Assembly (NCBI GenBank): GCA_032717465.1
Contig: CM064683.1
Span: 37,731,542-37,795,541 of the forward strand
DNA from: Coenobita brevimanus
Taxonomy: Eukaryota; Arthropoda; Malacostraca; Decapoda; Coenobitidae
DNA: 64,000 nucleotides
Direction of reading: 5' to 3'
Shown here piece by piece: positions 23,643 through 32,060 of the stretch. The notes beneath the pieces were generated by a model. The model saw only the letters and a list, made by a program, of their open reading frames with translations. It made no database searches and was not told the DNA's origin. Position 1 is the first letter of the stretch, and each line of letters opens with the position of its first letter. The position numbers and the translations under genes are program-made.

Positions 23643-25087
23643 GCTTTATAGTTTGTGTATAATACATAGAGACATTATGGATGGATACTTGAAAACATAA
23701 TTGTGTATCATAGAAGGTTAAAATGAGGCAATACTGTATTGCTATCGGATATGTTTATGTGAAGCTACAGAACGTGGTGAATATATTTGGCGTATCCGAT
23801 GGAGCCAGGATTCCGGGGGCTTGATTGATGAGTGAATGGAAGTGTGGCCCATTAGATTGGGCAAATTTGGGCTGTCTGGACATTGCGACTTCTTACCCTG
23901 CCCTAGAGTGGGCAAGGAGGTCTGGATGATGATGATGATGAAAAAATGTCATACTAACCCAGTCTTTAATTTATTCATGCTTGTTGAATCATCAACTCCA
24001 GTGTCTTGCCCTTCCCAGGAACCCTCTCGACAGAGAATGACCATGACAGAACCACTAGGCTACTTTATTTCACATGCTTCTCTGATCCCTGAAAGAGGAT
24101 TGGTGGATTTCAGGAGAAGGCCAACTTCAGTCTGCAGTCCCCTGGGTTCATGTTCAGATGAACATTGAGGCCACTACTTCATACCTCTTTCACGCTCTCA
24201 AGCACCCATCTTTCTCCCCACTCCCTGCTTTTACTGTTGTATTGATTCAATCTCTTCCATACCAGTATATGGTCTGCCTCTTCCAACATTATCCTCAAAC
24301 TAACCTATTTTCCGTATTCTCTTTTAAGAGTGGAGGATCCAAATGGGCTACTGCAAATCATGGAGAGTCAGTGAATCGAAATGAAGCAAGCTGGGGAGCC
24401 ATGAGAAACTGGGGTGAATCAGGGCGAGACAGAAGTGAATCCAGCCAAGCCGAGTCCCATGGAAGTGGAAGAGGTCGAGGGGAGCGAGAGGACTTTGCTT
24501 CTAGGGCTGAAGCCGGCCGGAGTCAATTTGGTCACAGGGATGAAGCAGGTAGAGGGAACCTTGGTTATAAGAGTGAGGCAGGACAGAGGGGCTTCTCACA
24601 CCATGGTGAAGGGGGTCGTTGGGAGTCAGGGCACCGGGACCGGCGTGAGGGTAGCTGGAACAGACGGGATAGTAACACGTGGGAGCATCGTACCTCAAGC
24701 ACTTGGGATGAGGATATGCGTACACTAGACATGCTCAGCCAGTCCAATTCTCGCTCAGATAAGCAGGCATCAGAGGGCGGTGACAGCAACCAAGGAGGGC
24801 ATTACAACACCCCAGGTTTTTCCCGCCACGAAGAAGCAAAGTCTCGCGATATCGATGCACGTGCAGAAATGGGCAGGATGCAGATATGGCAGTCTGGTGA
24901 GGAAGGAAGTGCCATGCCTGTGCAGTGGCAAATGGTCAAGGATTCTGGTGCCTCAGGAAATGTAATGCCTGGCCAGGTGGAATCTGGACGGCACTTTGAA
25001 GGGAGGGAGTTCAACACCACTGGGTATACCAGTGGAGGGAGAAACCAGTACACATCTAATGGTCGGCATATGGGGTCTTGGTCATAA
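10987..25087 (+). CDS. ZC3H10: Gene 1: ZC3H10-like CCCH zinc-finger protein, 4 coding exons, 811 aa
   Basis: The coding sequence is join(10987..11561, 17205..17340, 18128..19093, 24329..25087); the intron phases 2, 0, 0 keep the frame open from ATG to TAA. The N-terminus is K/P-rich, then R/S-rich (residues 76-127). Three CCCH fingers follow: CX7CX5CX3H at 144-162, CX7CX4CX3H at 178-195 and CX7CX4CX3H at 236-253. A long coiled coil covers about 385-540, and the Gly/Arg/Glu-rich tail carries STWDEDMRTLDMLSQ at 683-697. Order and spacing of fingers, the E/D-rich linker after finger 2 and the following coiled coil match animal ZC3H10, a CCCH RNA-binding protein linked to mitochondrial and metabolic gene control in mammals; here RNA binding is inferred. 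It is longer than human ZC3H10 (434 aa) because of the N- and C-terminal extensions. Gene 2, 18 kb downstream, is its tandem paralog. An additional unseen exon between exons 3 and 4 cannot be excluded. Confidence 0.85.
14415..14590 (+). repeat. Interspersed repeat family C, copy 2
   Basis: Matches 5245-5415 at CCAGGCTCAT, GGACTGAAGGCTG and CTATCCTGCAGTCCACCATC, and at the TTAGTGCCA block. It has the same orientation as copy 1 and is opposite to the copy at 24000-24178. Confidence 0.55.
15217..15290 (+). mobile_element. Repeat family A, 3' tail fragment
   Basis: Only the terminal segment is present: CTCCTCATGGGGCAATGTAG, GATTGGATGATGAATGAATG and an A-rich end. Severe 5' truncation is typical of retroposed elements. 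Confidence 0.7.
17205..17340 (+). CDS. ZC3H10: Gene 1 coding exon 2
   Basis: A 136-base exon between TTTGCAG and the donor GTTGAT. Its first base completes Arg192; the rest encodes 45 residues from YFHISRHDEEL to RPCCK. It supplies the last His of finger 2 (195), an acidic linker containing SRGEISPQLVEE, and the first Cys of finger 3 (236). The linker matches the position of the E/D-rich linker of vertebrate ZC3H10. The exon of gene 2 at 54904-55039 has the same length, phase and layout. Confidence 0.9.
17341..18127 (+). other. Gene 1 intron 2
   Basis: A 787-base phase-0 intron from GTTGAT to TTTTTCAG. No mobile element or other gene was recognised. Confidence 0.85.
18128..19093 (+). CDS. 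ZC3H10: Gene 1 coding exon 3
   Basis: 966 bases, phase 0 at both ends (acceptor TTTTTCAG, donor GTAAGA). It encodes residues 238-559: the rest of finger 3 (DFVRGVCNMSNCRYRH), LNQREYEYEVFQAL, a linker with PRMSVFDDMLPMDDM and LKRARFYPDGHGYPMEDMRD, and the coiled coil from about 385 to 540. The segment around KRARFYPDGHGYPMEDMRD is conserved in gene 2 (KRPRYHPDGPDYPMDDMRD) and joins the fingers to the coil. The coiled coil suggests dimerisation or partner binding; that is inference. Confidence 0.92.
19475..19832 (-). mobile_element. Repeat family A, minus-strand copy
   Basis: Read on the minus strand it runs from GGTGGGGGCGCTCACCATCC through a TTTCCTC/CTTTC pyrimidine tract, TGACATGCCAAATGG, GGTAACCATATAACCAAATT and the tRNA-like GGTGGTTTAGTGGG to CCTATGTTGCCCCATAAGG in complement. 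The internal tRNA-like and B-box part is partly deleted compared with the copy at 20113-20563. Confidence 0.75.
20113..20563 (-). mobile_element. Repeat family A, full-length minus-strand copy
   Basis: One of the most complete copies, about 450 bases. It keeps the head (GTGAGCGCCCCCACCTACC in complement), the pyrimidine tract, the GTACAGGAAGCCATTTGGC block, the tRNA-like middle and the CCAATCCTACATTGCCCC end with a (GGAT)n tail. It lies next to another copy in the same orientation, so the intron took at least two independent insertions. Confidence 0.8.
21208..21815 (+). repeat. Unclassified ~600-base repeat D, copy 1
   Basis: Collinear along its whole length with 33003-33612. Shared words include CCTTAATATCTCAGAAA, AATGAAAGTATCCCCA, TATCCTTGGAAAG, AAAGTCCACGTGAGGC, GTCACAGAGATGACTGAGGT and ACTGACACCCGGCGC. 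It starts after a G run and ends near a TTAA. No open frame, tRNA-like promoter or clear terminal repeat was found. It resembles a nonautonomous transposon or other dispersed repeat of unknown type. Confidence 0.75.
22197..22252. repeat. (TTA)n microsatellite, left of the 5S SINE
   Basis: ATT/TTA trinucleotides with a short AAAATAA interruption. The 5S-derived SINE begins immediately after it and the same repeat resumes on its far side (22497-22540), so the SINE probably inserted into a trinucleotide array. Confidence 0.9.
22253..22372 (+). rRNA. 5S rRNA-like head of the SINE (probably not a functional 5S gene)
   Basis: Exactly 120 bases, with conserved 5S helix I pairing and internal control elements. 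It is called separately because RNA gene finders may report it as 5S rRNA. The missing terminator and the SINE body fused to it argue against a functional 5S rRNA gene. Confidence 0.6.
22253..22496 (+). mobile_element. 5S rRNA-derived SINE (SINE3-like) with complete 120-base head
   Basis: Bases 22253-22372 form a full-length 5S rRNA-like unit: a 5' GCCAACG that can pair with the 3' TGTTGGC (helix I), CCATACCACGTTGAGTACAC, CGTCCGATCAGCGAAGTTAA and the C-box region GGATGGGTGACCGCCTGGGA. There is no T-run terminator after the 5S part. Instead it runs into a unique body (22373-22477) ending GGCGTCTGGCAA and a (TGAA)n tail. The same 5S-body junction recurs at 969-1156, which shows a mobile 5S-derived SINE and not an isolated rRNA gene. 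Pol III transcription from the internal promoter is expected from the class. Confidence 0.88.
22497..22543. repeat. (TTA)n microsatellite, right of the 5S SINE
   Basis: About 15 TTA units between the (TGAA)n tail of the SINE and the truncated LINE. Poly-Ile/poly-Asn open frames here are artefacts. Confidence 0.9.
22541..23585 (+). mobile_element. 5' truncated non-LTR retrotransposon (LINE G), reverse transcriptase C-terminal half
   Basis: The translation opens with YLLYADDAVLLAS, whose catalytic Asp pair lies at 22566-22571, then continues through the RT thumb region to about 22838. The second part (22847-23293) carries LTYGCDSMVW, VLRWYGHVERM and GRPRRGWRYMVDECV, motifs typical of the region after the RT domain in animal LINEs. 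The two parts are in different frames, so a one-base frameshift near 22830 breaks the gene, and a stop replaces an expected Trp at 23292. The 3' end has CTCACCCTGCCC and a GAT-rich tail. It is inactive; assignment to a clade needs a database comparison. Confidence 0.85.
23608..23640. repeat. Poly-T run
   Basis: A T run of about 31 bases just after the tail of LINE G. On the plus strand it is not the A tail of that element; it may be the tail of a small minus-strand retroposon, but no body was recognised. Confidence 0.9.
23720..23945 (+). mobile_element. Second LINE G 3' end fragment
   Basis: It repeats the terminal part of the element just upstream: GAACGTGGTGAATATATTTG, CCAGGATTCCGGGGGCTTGA, GGGCTGTCTGGACATTGCG, CCCTGCCCTAGAGTGGG and a (GATGAT)n tail. 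It represents either a separate 5' truncated insertion or a local duplication. Confidence 0.75.
24000..24178 (-). repeat. Interspersed repeat family C, copy 3
   Basis: The reverse complement reads GTTCATCTGAACATGAACCC, GGGGACTGCAGACTGAAG and GGCCTTCTCCTG, close to copy 1 at 5245. It lies about 150 bases before the gene 1 exon 4 acceptor. Confidence 0.6.
24329..25087 (+). CDS. ZC3H10: Gene 1 coding exon 4 (C-terminal tail and stop)
   Basis: Phase-0 acceptor TTTTAAG, open to TAA at 25085-25087, encoding residues 560-811. It is rich in Gly, Arg, Glu and Ser. Imperfect repeats of about 12 residues (EAGRSQFGHRD, EAGRGNLGYKS, EAGQRGFSHHG) lie at about 620-655. The segment STWDEDMRTLDMLSQ (683-697) has a counterpart in gene 2 exon 4 and is the best evidence that this exon belongs to the gene. 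The open frame extends upstream of the acceptor but loses the compositional bias there, so the true exon start is placed at 24329. Confidence 0.85.
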   Translation, partial: SGGSKWATANHGESVNRNEASWGAMRNWGESGRDRSESSQAESHGSGRGRGEREDFASRAEAGRSQFGHRDEAGRGNLGYKSEAGQRGFSHHGEGGRWESGHRDRREGSWNRRDSNTWEHRTSSTWDEDMRTLDMLSQSNSRSDKQASEGGDSNQGGHYNTPGFSRHEEAKSRDIDARAEMGRMQIWQSGEEGSAMPVQWQMVKDSGASGNVMPGQVESGRHFEGREFNTTGYTSGGRNQYTSNGRHMGSWS

Positions 25088-25149
25088 AGTACATCTTCGG
25101 CTTTTCGTGGTTGAATTTGTTGTTACTATGATAATTTGTGCTACTTTGA

Positions 25150-25540
25150 GTGTCTGCCTCTTCCTCCCTTCCTTCCTCTTATTTCTTTCCATCGTTCTTT
25201 CCTCTTCCTTCTGCTTACTGGTGACTACACTCCCTCTTCTGTCTTTCCTTTATTCTTTTCACTTCCTTCTGCCTATGGGTGACTCTACACTGAGTGGCAA
25301 GCCAAATGGTTTCCTGTACACCAGGAAACCATTTACTGTGTTGGAGGTTTAGTGAGTAATTAAGGCGCTCCAATCGGATTGAGCCAGTGCAGGTTAATGT
25401 TGGGGTTTATTGCTCACTTAATGCCGCTCAGGGATGAGTGAGGCTGGTCACTCTCCTTAAATGTCAGGGTCAACTTGCTTAGCCCTGGCCTCCTACGCTC
25501 CTCATGGAACAACATAGGATTGGGTGATGGATGGATGGAT
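25150..25540 (+). mobile_element. Repeat family A copy in the gene 1 3' UTR region
   Basis: It begins in a pyrimidine tract about 60 bases after the gene 1 stop, contains a duplicated CTTCCTTCTGC block and then follows family A through ACACTGAGTGGCAAGCC, TAATTAAGGCGCTCCAATC, TGCCGCTCAGGGATGAGTG and CATGGAACAACATAGGATTG to (GGAT)n. If the gene 1 transcript extends to the AATAAA at 25594-25599, this element is part of its 3' UTR. Confidence 0.75.
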
Positions 25541-25593
25541 CATCATCATCATGACCTTTCTTCCCCATCTAAGGACTGGGTGAGGTAGGGTCT

Positions 25594-25599
25594 AATAAA
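25594..25599 (+). terminator. Possible polyadenylation signal of gene 1
   Basis: First AATAAA after the stop codon (507 bases downstream), within or next to repeat sequence. Another AATAAA is at 26424-26429. Neither can be preferred without transcript data. Confidence 0.3.
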
Positions 25600-25666
25600 T
25601 AAGAAAAGAGGAAGAAATATTGAGTGCATATCCACTGAACTGGGCCAGTCACTTGTTCATATGCCA

Positions 25667-25930
25667 TTAGCCTTTCATGCACAGCTCATGCACAGTGGTC
25701 TTCTAGCTGAAGGTGAGATGTGTGGCAGTTGATCAACTTTTTAATGCAATATGTATTTTAGGGGGTTTTGTGATGTGATCTGAGTCAAAATGCAACCATG
25801 GGAGGAGGTTTTTTGTGATTCAAATCATGTTCATTTGCCAGTGAAGAGGTACTATATTTTTTATGACATGATTTGTGTCACATCATATGTGGTAACTTTT
25901 TTTTGACACATAGTGTGCAAAAAGGGTTAA
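25667..25930. mobile_element. Short TTAA-type element (candidate piggyBac-like MITE)
   Basis: Left end TTAGCCTTTCATGCACAG; the right end in reverse complement reads TTAACCCTTTTTGCACAC. With one gap these match over most of about 18 bases, and the outer four bases are TTAA on one side and a one-base variant on the other. The 264-base interior has no gene. Confidence 0.35.
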
Positions 25931-26464
25931 GCCCTCAGAATCTTGATTCCACCTTAGACCTGAGCATGTGCACATTTTATTTTTGTTATTAGATGTGCTT
26001 CACTTATAATGTGAAACATATTAAAAAAGTGAGAGATAGTATTTTTCAAGAAGTTCCAGTTGTGTATATTAGGTACAAGTACTGAATAATTACTTGTTTG
26101 AATTATTTTTGTGAATCTTGCCAAGAAAACATTTGGCAGTTGTACCATAATTCAGTAGCAATAAGTGAATAGTTTTGTTTTATATTGAAGTTTCTTCTAG
26201 TTCAGCATGGAGGGCAGCAGTATACCAGTGTAATTTACTGTCCTGTCACTAATTTGTCAGACCAAGAGGTGGAGTAATGTACTACTTCTTCAATCTCATG
26301 ATGTATTAGTTAATGTTATTGGTTATTTAAGACAGGTGTATTTAAAATAGGGAAGACCTCTTGTAATGAAAGGATGAAGGGATGCTGTATTTATCTCCAT
26401 TTCAAGAAATTTGCCATAAGCAGAATAAAGCTGTCACATGGTGGCAAGCGTAAAGACAAAAATT
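25931..26464. other. Intergenic DNA
   Basis: No gene or repeat recognised. Confidence 0.5.
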
Positions 26465-26812
26465 TTATCTATCTGTACCCAGATGTCATGCTCCTGTAAG
26501 AGGTGACCATTTGTCTTTAAGTTAGCTGTTTTATGGGGAGGGGTACCAACCCTCAGCCAGCCCACTTGTTGACATGTAGGGAACACGTACGTTACCATCC
26601 AGCGTTGTAAATGGTTTCCTGGCTTACAGGAAACCATTAGGCTTGTCACTCAGTGTAAAGCCACCTGAAAAGGAAAGAAGAGTAATATAAAATGACAGGA
26701 AAGCTGGGAGAAACAGGAAGAGAGGAGGGCCGACAGAAAAAGAATGATAAAGGTAGAGGAAGAAGTAGGCAGCATTGCATCGAGTGGATGATTGTCGCCA
26801 CCACCTACCACC
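26465..26812 (-). mobile_element. Chimeric repeat: family A head joined to 5S-SINE body
   Basis: On the minus strand the family A head (26812 down to about 26590) is followed directly by the body that elsewhere follows 5S (ATGTCAACAAGTGGG, CCCCTCCCCATAAAACA and a GGCGTCTGG-like end at about 26480). The same junction and order occur at 44055-44415 on the plus strand, so this is a distinct subfamily with no 5S part. Confidence 0.7.
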
Positions 26813-27184
26813 TAAAGACAAAAATTATATAATTGAAGGAGATACAAGTTTTCAGTCCCCAAGATTATGTTTAGTTGTGGAATTTTTATTATGCACATTC
26901 AGAAGCAGTTTGATGGCATGGTAGAACATAAGTGTTGTAAATTAAAATATGTATTTTTTTTTTTTTTTTTTTTTTCCCTGGCCGCATGATAATAAACTTT
27001 TATTATAATGTGCATATTGTTAAAACCCTCAGATATTAGTGTTGCACCTAATTCCTATGCTATGTCCATTTTAACCTGGCCTAAATTGCCATCTGTCCAT
27101 CTTGATTGTTGAGCTGTAACAAAAAATTAACACTAGGATGTGGTGATAGTTGTGAAGTTGTGCTATGAAATGGGAGAAATGGAG
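26813..27184. other. Intergenic DNA
   Basis: Contains a poly-T run at about 26949-26975. No gene recognised. Confidence 0.5.
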
Positions 27185-27345
27185 TTCCCCCGAGCTAAGC
27201 CCTATATTGGACTATATAGCCCCGCTAGGGTTACAGGAGGGAGCTACCCCTCCCGGCACGGCAGCACGGGCGTTGCTCGAACTTGCAATCCCCCGATCAC
27301 GAGTCCAACGCACTACCACTGTGCTACCGCGCCCCCCTTGTGCTA
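27185..27345 (-). mobile_element. tRNA-derived SINE
   Basis: On the minus strand the head reads GCGCGGTAGCACAGTGGTAG (A box) and, after an anticodon-arm-like TGGACTCGTGATC, AAGTTCGAGC (B box). It is followed by a GC-rich body (GGGAGGGGTAGCTCCC, CTATATAGTCC). The acceptor stem and discriminator end are lost, so this is a SINE head and not a functional tRNA. The element is more GC-rich than its surroundings. Confidence 0.75.
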
Positions 27346-28379
27346 TGAAAGGAAAAGAGGAAATTTTAAAAAGATGGCAGGGTAGGGACTTGCTCTATTC
27401 TTAAGACTAGAATAAAAGATAACAGAATAAGCTATTAAAGGGGACAGCTACCTAATAAGCTGATTTCCCAGTTCTCCCAGTTAATGGTACCAACTGTATG
27501 AAAATATTATAATATGGAAAACATCCCTGACATAATAAGCACTGTTTCTGGGAAATTGTGTAAGGTAAGGGTAGAAGCAGGGGACAAGGGTCCTCTTGTA
27601 ATGGTATGGTGAATATATGACTAAATAAGTAAGGGGGAGAAACAGGAGAGTAAGTAATAAGAACTAGCACCAAGCCCAAGAGGACTATATGGCACTAAAA
27701 GCGATGTATAAAAATGACGGGTATGCTATGGTGGGATAAAGATAGAGGGGAAGGCAGGGTAGACACTAAATGTGAGGCAAGATACGGGTTTGAGGTAGAA
27801 ACCGCATGAGGTGTGTGATGGAGAAACAGTAGGGGAGGCCCCTTGTAATGGTTCATGGTGAATGGAGACAGGAGAAACAAACTAGATCCAGGGATTTCTA
27901 CTGGCTACTGTAATATAATAATTGGTCTTTCATTTCTCAAAAACACCAGTTCTTCCTTTCAGCAATTCAGTAGTTCTTCACATTTGCACTTTTAAGATTA
28001 CAAGAACTGCCGGTATGACATTACCTTTGAGCTGCCTTTTATAAGCAATTGCTCTCTGGGTAATTACACTTTGGAGAAAATTTTCACTACAAGTAGAAAT
28101 TTGATATAGCCTAGCGTGAAAGGCAATGGCAACCGGTGATCATGATAAAAGATATAATGGGTAGTCTGCAATCGGTTGCCAGTTCTCTTACAGTGTCCAG
28201 AAAGCCCTATTCATAGAGCTCTTTAACTCAGTTGTGAACAAGGTAAAATTTTGCCTGTGTGTAGTTTGATCATCATGAGCACAATAACCACACACTTCAC
28301 AGTCAAACTCCAGTAGATATTCAGGTGAAAAATGGAAGAATACAAACTTATTCCTGATAACTGAGATTAAGTCCAACAA
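27346..28379. other. Intergenic DNA
   Basis: No gene recognised. Phrases such as CTCTTGTAATGG recur at about 27592, 27842 and 26350, hinting at an old local repeat. Confidence 0.4.
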
Positions 28380-28868
28380 GATCTTTAATTGAACACGGCC
28401 CCAATCCTGTGTTCAGTGCACTGATCTCTATAATATGGAGAGGCTTTAGCAAGCTCAGGACAGTGATCCAACTGCATTTCCATGGTGGCGACGTGTGGTG
28501 GTGTTTCAATGTGGCGGCCAAAGCTACACGCTCGGTGCGGAAGTAGCCTCCCCATATTAAAGTGTTCAGTGGTGTAGTGGTTGCCTGCCAGGAGTATGTT
28601 GGAAACTGTACAATAATTATCTTCTTTGTCGGAAAAAATGCTCAGTTAAAATTTTTGACAAAATCTACGAGCAACTCTGAAAAGATTGGGCAATGATTCA
28701 GTCCAATAACTTAAGTAGAGTTATTTGATAAGAATAGGATTGATTGAAATATTGTTGTAAAGGTATGTTTCTCATGGCTGGAATACGATGATGGAATACA
28801 ATAATTCAGTGTCAATAAACTGAAACTTATACTTCACAATATGAGAAGCATTGATGAGAGGGACGATC

Positions 28869-28905
<37 letters not shown>

Positions 28906-29447
28906 ACCCTTGCATGATTGCCAATTAAGCTGTTTCTTTGCTAGATCGATATATTCGCTTCTATTTAGCGTCAGCATATAACGTCTAATGTTAAGAAGTC
29001 CAGCAGTCCTAGAGTGTTTTCACGTAGTTTTCAGCAAATTTAGAAACATTTTAGATATATATCTACTTTCTAGTGATTTTTGGTGAAATAATCTACACTG
29101 ACGCTACAGTTAGAAGGATATTTAGCGACATTTGTGAAAATATATTGACAACATTGCGACGCATGCGTGGCGACGCGGGGATTGACTGAGGTAGAGGGTA
29201 AACATCATTGCATCATTTTTTGAGGTTTGTAATATATTCTGATTGCTATTAACTGTTTTAGAAGGATACAATGGCTCCAGTGATTCTTCTGTATTGCGCC
29301 ATTAACGATGGAAAGACTGGTGGCAGGGAATGGATCTTAAGAATGAAGGTTACTTGCACTCCATTTTGTCTTCAGATTAGCACGGAGTTCAGCCTTCGCG
29401 TTTTAAGATGCGCCTACTGGAAGGATAAAAAAAAAAAAGTTAGCTGA
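28380..29447 (+). promoter_or_regulatory. Low-repeat, CpG-containing region; possible 5' exon or promoter (speculative)
   Basis: Unlike its surroundings this stretch lacks recognised repeats (apart from an A run at 28872-28902) and has CpG-containing words clustered at 28480-28545 and 29155-29185 (GCGACGCATGCGTGG resembles an NRF-1-like palindrome). An ATG in good context at 29271 opens a 58-codon frame with no known domain. Gene 2 needs an upstream noncoding exon, and this is one candidate place. No direct evidence of transcription is visible. Confidence 0.2.
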
Positions 29448-30825
29448 AGCTTGACTTTTTAAAGCATTGAGAAGTTTGTGTAACTGTGATGGCAAAGGAT
29501 ATATAACCCTTCAGGCTGAATGGATCGATCTTTACATCCTGCCAGCCCCTTTATTCAGGGCCATTTCCACAGTCACGGAATTTCATTAGGATGATAACCA
29601 GCAAAACAGTTGCCGTGTGCTTCCATAGTCACCTTTGGCAGTGATATTGAGGAGCCTGTGAGCCATCATGGGCATCAACATAAGCATTGTTGTACCCCCG
29701 GAGCCCCAACTGATAGGCTAATATCGTAGGGCCAACCTCCTCAGTAGAGTGCCGTATGTGTTGGCGATTATAACAGTTAACACCAATAATCAGGTGTAGA
29801 AGTGACCCATGTAGAGCCTAACCTTTGAGCTTTAGCCATTAGACCAAGTACCGAGTAGTTGTGATGACAGTTTATATATAGCCTAACATACCCGTATTTT
29901 GGTCCTGTTCTCACACAACAGCCGTGGGAAGCTCTGGGTGATTTATTTCACATCCAGCTTGAGCTTCGGAGAATGGGTGTATAATAATATGCCTTTGTTG
30001 TCTCAATAATATGCCTTTGTTGTCTCACTCCTCACCTGGTAACTCCTACGAACATCATTTCAATATCGGAGTAAATATAATATCTAAAACTTTGCCATAC
30101 ATCCACTGTGCTGCAGCAGTACTGGTTTGTGGAGGAACTATAATGCCCATATGAAACTAACCAATGTAATAACTCTGCTAGCCAGTGTCGTATGCACAAA
30201 GCTTCCCCATGCAAGCAAATTTCTAAAGAGCTGACATTGTTGGTTGCATCTCTTGCTGTGTTAATTTGGTACTATCCAGCAGTAACTAAATGACATTGAC
30301 AAGTTGCTAGTGTTACTGTTCCCCACATTCATAGCAGTGGTATGGTGTGGCTATACTCTGCTTGCTGTTATGTGGCCTCAAATTGCCATCTTGACATCTA
30401 TGCAAAAGATTAACAGTGGAATGCGGTACCAGCCTCGTCATGGAGAAGTGCTACGGGAAGGATGTATAGACGGTACAGTTTTGTAAAGTCTGTTTTCTGC
30501 CACAGATCTACCTGAAATAAATTGCAACAGGATGAAAATGTGGACCAATATAATCTGAAAGAACCATATTTGCAGGTGGCTACCCCAGAAATCAGATCAA
30601 CTGTCATTGATAAAACTACCTCATAGCCACACCTGGGAGTTCTTTGGTCTTGCTGTTTTCAACACCATTATTTTTGTAATGCAATCAGTGACAGTAGTTT
30701 GCCTGCAGTTCCACTGCATCAACCTCACATTTAGGATAGGTCTGTTACTTTTCTCCCTGATGTAATGGGGTTAAAAAAAAAAAAAGAAGCCTGCATTGTT
30801 TAGATGCAAAGCGAGGATCCTCTCT
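29448..30825. other. Intergenic DNA
   Basis: No gene recognised. A small direct repeat (AATAATATGCCTTTGTTGTC) occurs twice in tandem at about 29984-30024. Confidence 0.5.
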
Positions 30826-30910
30826 TTGACTTAGTGGTCACGTGCACGCCTATGAAGTGCAAGTGCCCAGGATCGAATCTTGGCCAGACCAGTGATTAAC
30901 TTGTTAAGTT
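30826..30910 (+). mobile_element. tRNA-like SINE head
   Basis: A-box-like TTGACTTAGTGGTCACGTGC and B-box-like AGGATCGAATCTTGG are spaced as in a tRNA. There is no intact cloverleaf or terminator. The sequence continues into an AT-rich body up to about 30980 and then abuts a minus-strand LINE 3' end. Confidence 0.55.
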
Positions 30911-30979
30911 TTCAGTTTGGTTATTACACTGATGCATTTTAAGAAAAAAATTCTGTGCCTCATGTCGTATCATATGCCA

Positions 30980-31610
30980 TTTATAAAGGCTTCAGCATGC
31001 TTGCATGTGTTAGCCTTGGTCATCTAATGATGGGTCTTTACACAGCTTGATCTTTAGGAGCTTCCCCGTTCAGTCCTTTATCCCTGAGGTCACACTGTAA
31101 CCTTTTACCAGGTCCAGACATTCACACCCTTCACCCTGTGCACCCAGTGGTCATCTTCCATCCTCTAAAAAAATGCCCAAACCATCTCAGTCTACCTCTT
31201 ATCATAAGATCAGTGCATTGAAGTCCCATCCTTCCTCTCAACTCTTCAGTGGCAATCCTAGCCCCCTCCAGGCCTTGCATTGAAGGACACACTACACATC
31301 CATTTAATCACTGTTATTTCTATACCATACTTGCCTACCAATATCCTCTTCATTTACTGGCCAGATTTCGCTACTGTACCGGTACAGCATTTCACTCCTA
31401 ACACATGCTGCGCACAAGGATTGCATAGCGTGGAAGGAGAGCCCTCTGAATGTCAGGAAAGGCAACAGCTCCTTGAACTTCCTCCAACCACTCCATGCCC
31501 TCGCCATAGAGCTAGCTCCAGCCCCATCTCTGACACATAAAATGTCCCCCAAATAAGAAAACTCCTTCACAGCTTTTGAGACTCTCCAGCCAGACCAATC
31601 CTTTCATGCC
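30980..31610 (-). mobile_element. LINE E fragment with reverse transcriptase C-terminal region
   Basis: The minus-strand translation at about 31570-31340 reads FSYLGDILCVRDGAG, SGWRKFKELLPFLTFRGLS and CAACVRSEMLYRYSSEIWP, the conserved block after the RT catalytic motifs of many animal LINEs (YLG, GWxKFxEL, YxxCVRSxMLYGSExW). Downstream on the same strand the 3' part (31280 down to 30980) matches 39125-39340 and 56725-57050. Stops and substitutions show it is dead. Confidence 0.75.
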
Positions 31611-31739
31611 TTTCAGTCTCTTCAAGCTGTGCCTGATACACCACACTCACAAACTCAGCAGTATTTCACAGCCTACCTCTGATACCACTAGCTACATCTC
31701 TCAGTCTCTCTCTGAGCAGACCCTTCAACTGCTGGCAAG

Positions 31740-32060
31740 CAACCACTCCTGCCGGGCCATCTCACACAATGAACCGATGTTCCTTTGCAGTAGACAGCCT
31801 TGCCAAAGCAAGGTGCAGGGAAGTGTGTGGAGGTTTGGTTCCTGGATGGACGTTGCATTTGCATTAGCTACACCCAGTTAACAGGGGCACTGTGGTAGGT
31901 TCCAAATCACCTTTTATTATGGTTACCACCCAGGGTTGTAAAGAGCTTCTTGGGTCACAGGAAACCATTAAGCATGTCACTCAGTGTAGAGTCACCCAAG
32001 GGAGAAGTATGCAACACCATGTTGAGTGAGTGGATGATGGGCTCCCCTCACCCACTATCT
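31740..32060 (-). mobile_element. Chimeric repeat: family A head joined to family B 3' half
   Basis: Minus-strand counterpart of 9001-9475 and 46706-47112: family A head from 32060 to about 31910 (CACTCAACATGGTGTTGC, GTGACATGCTTAATGG, GGTGGTAACCATAAT), then the B segment with GTTAACTGGGTG, CCATCCAGGAACC and CCACACACTTCCC. Confidence 0.6.

Larger units (their letters stand above)
19094..24328 (+). other. Gene 1 intron 3
   Basis: A 5.2-kb phase-0 intron from GTAAGA to CTTTTAAG that has accumulated many mobile elements: family A copies at 19475 and 20113, repeat D at 21208, a complete 5S-derived SINE at 22253, a LINE reverse-transcriptase fragment at 22541, LINE tails up to 23945 and family C at 24000. 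The acceptor TTTTAAG is weaker than the other acceptors of this gene. Confidence 0.75.

Noticed and set aside
24158..24328. In-frame extension of gene 1 exon 4 to an upstream ATG at 24158
   Set aside because: The extension lacks the Gly/Arg/Glu bias, starts in repeat family C, and a phase-0 acceptor at 24328 joins exon 3 correctly.
27270..27345. Functional tRNA gene
   Set aside because: A and B boxes are present but the acceptor stem is not closed and a SINE body follows.
29271..29447. 58-codon frame MAPVILLYCAINDGK...
   Set aside because: Good ATG context but no homology that I recognise and it ends in an A run; kept only as part of the candidate regulatory region.
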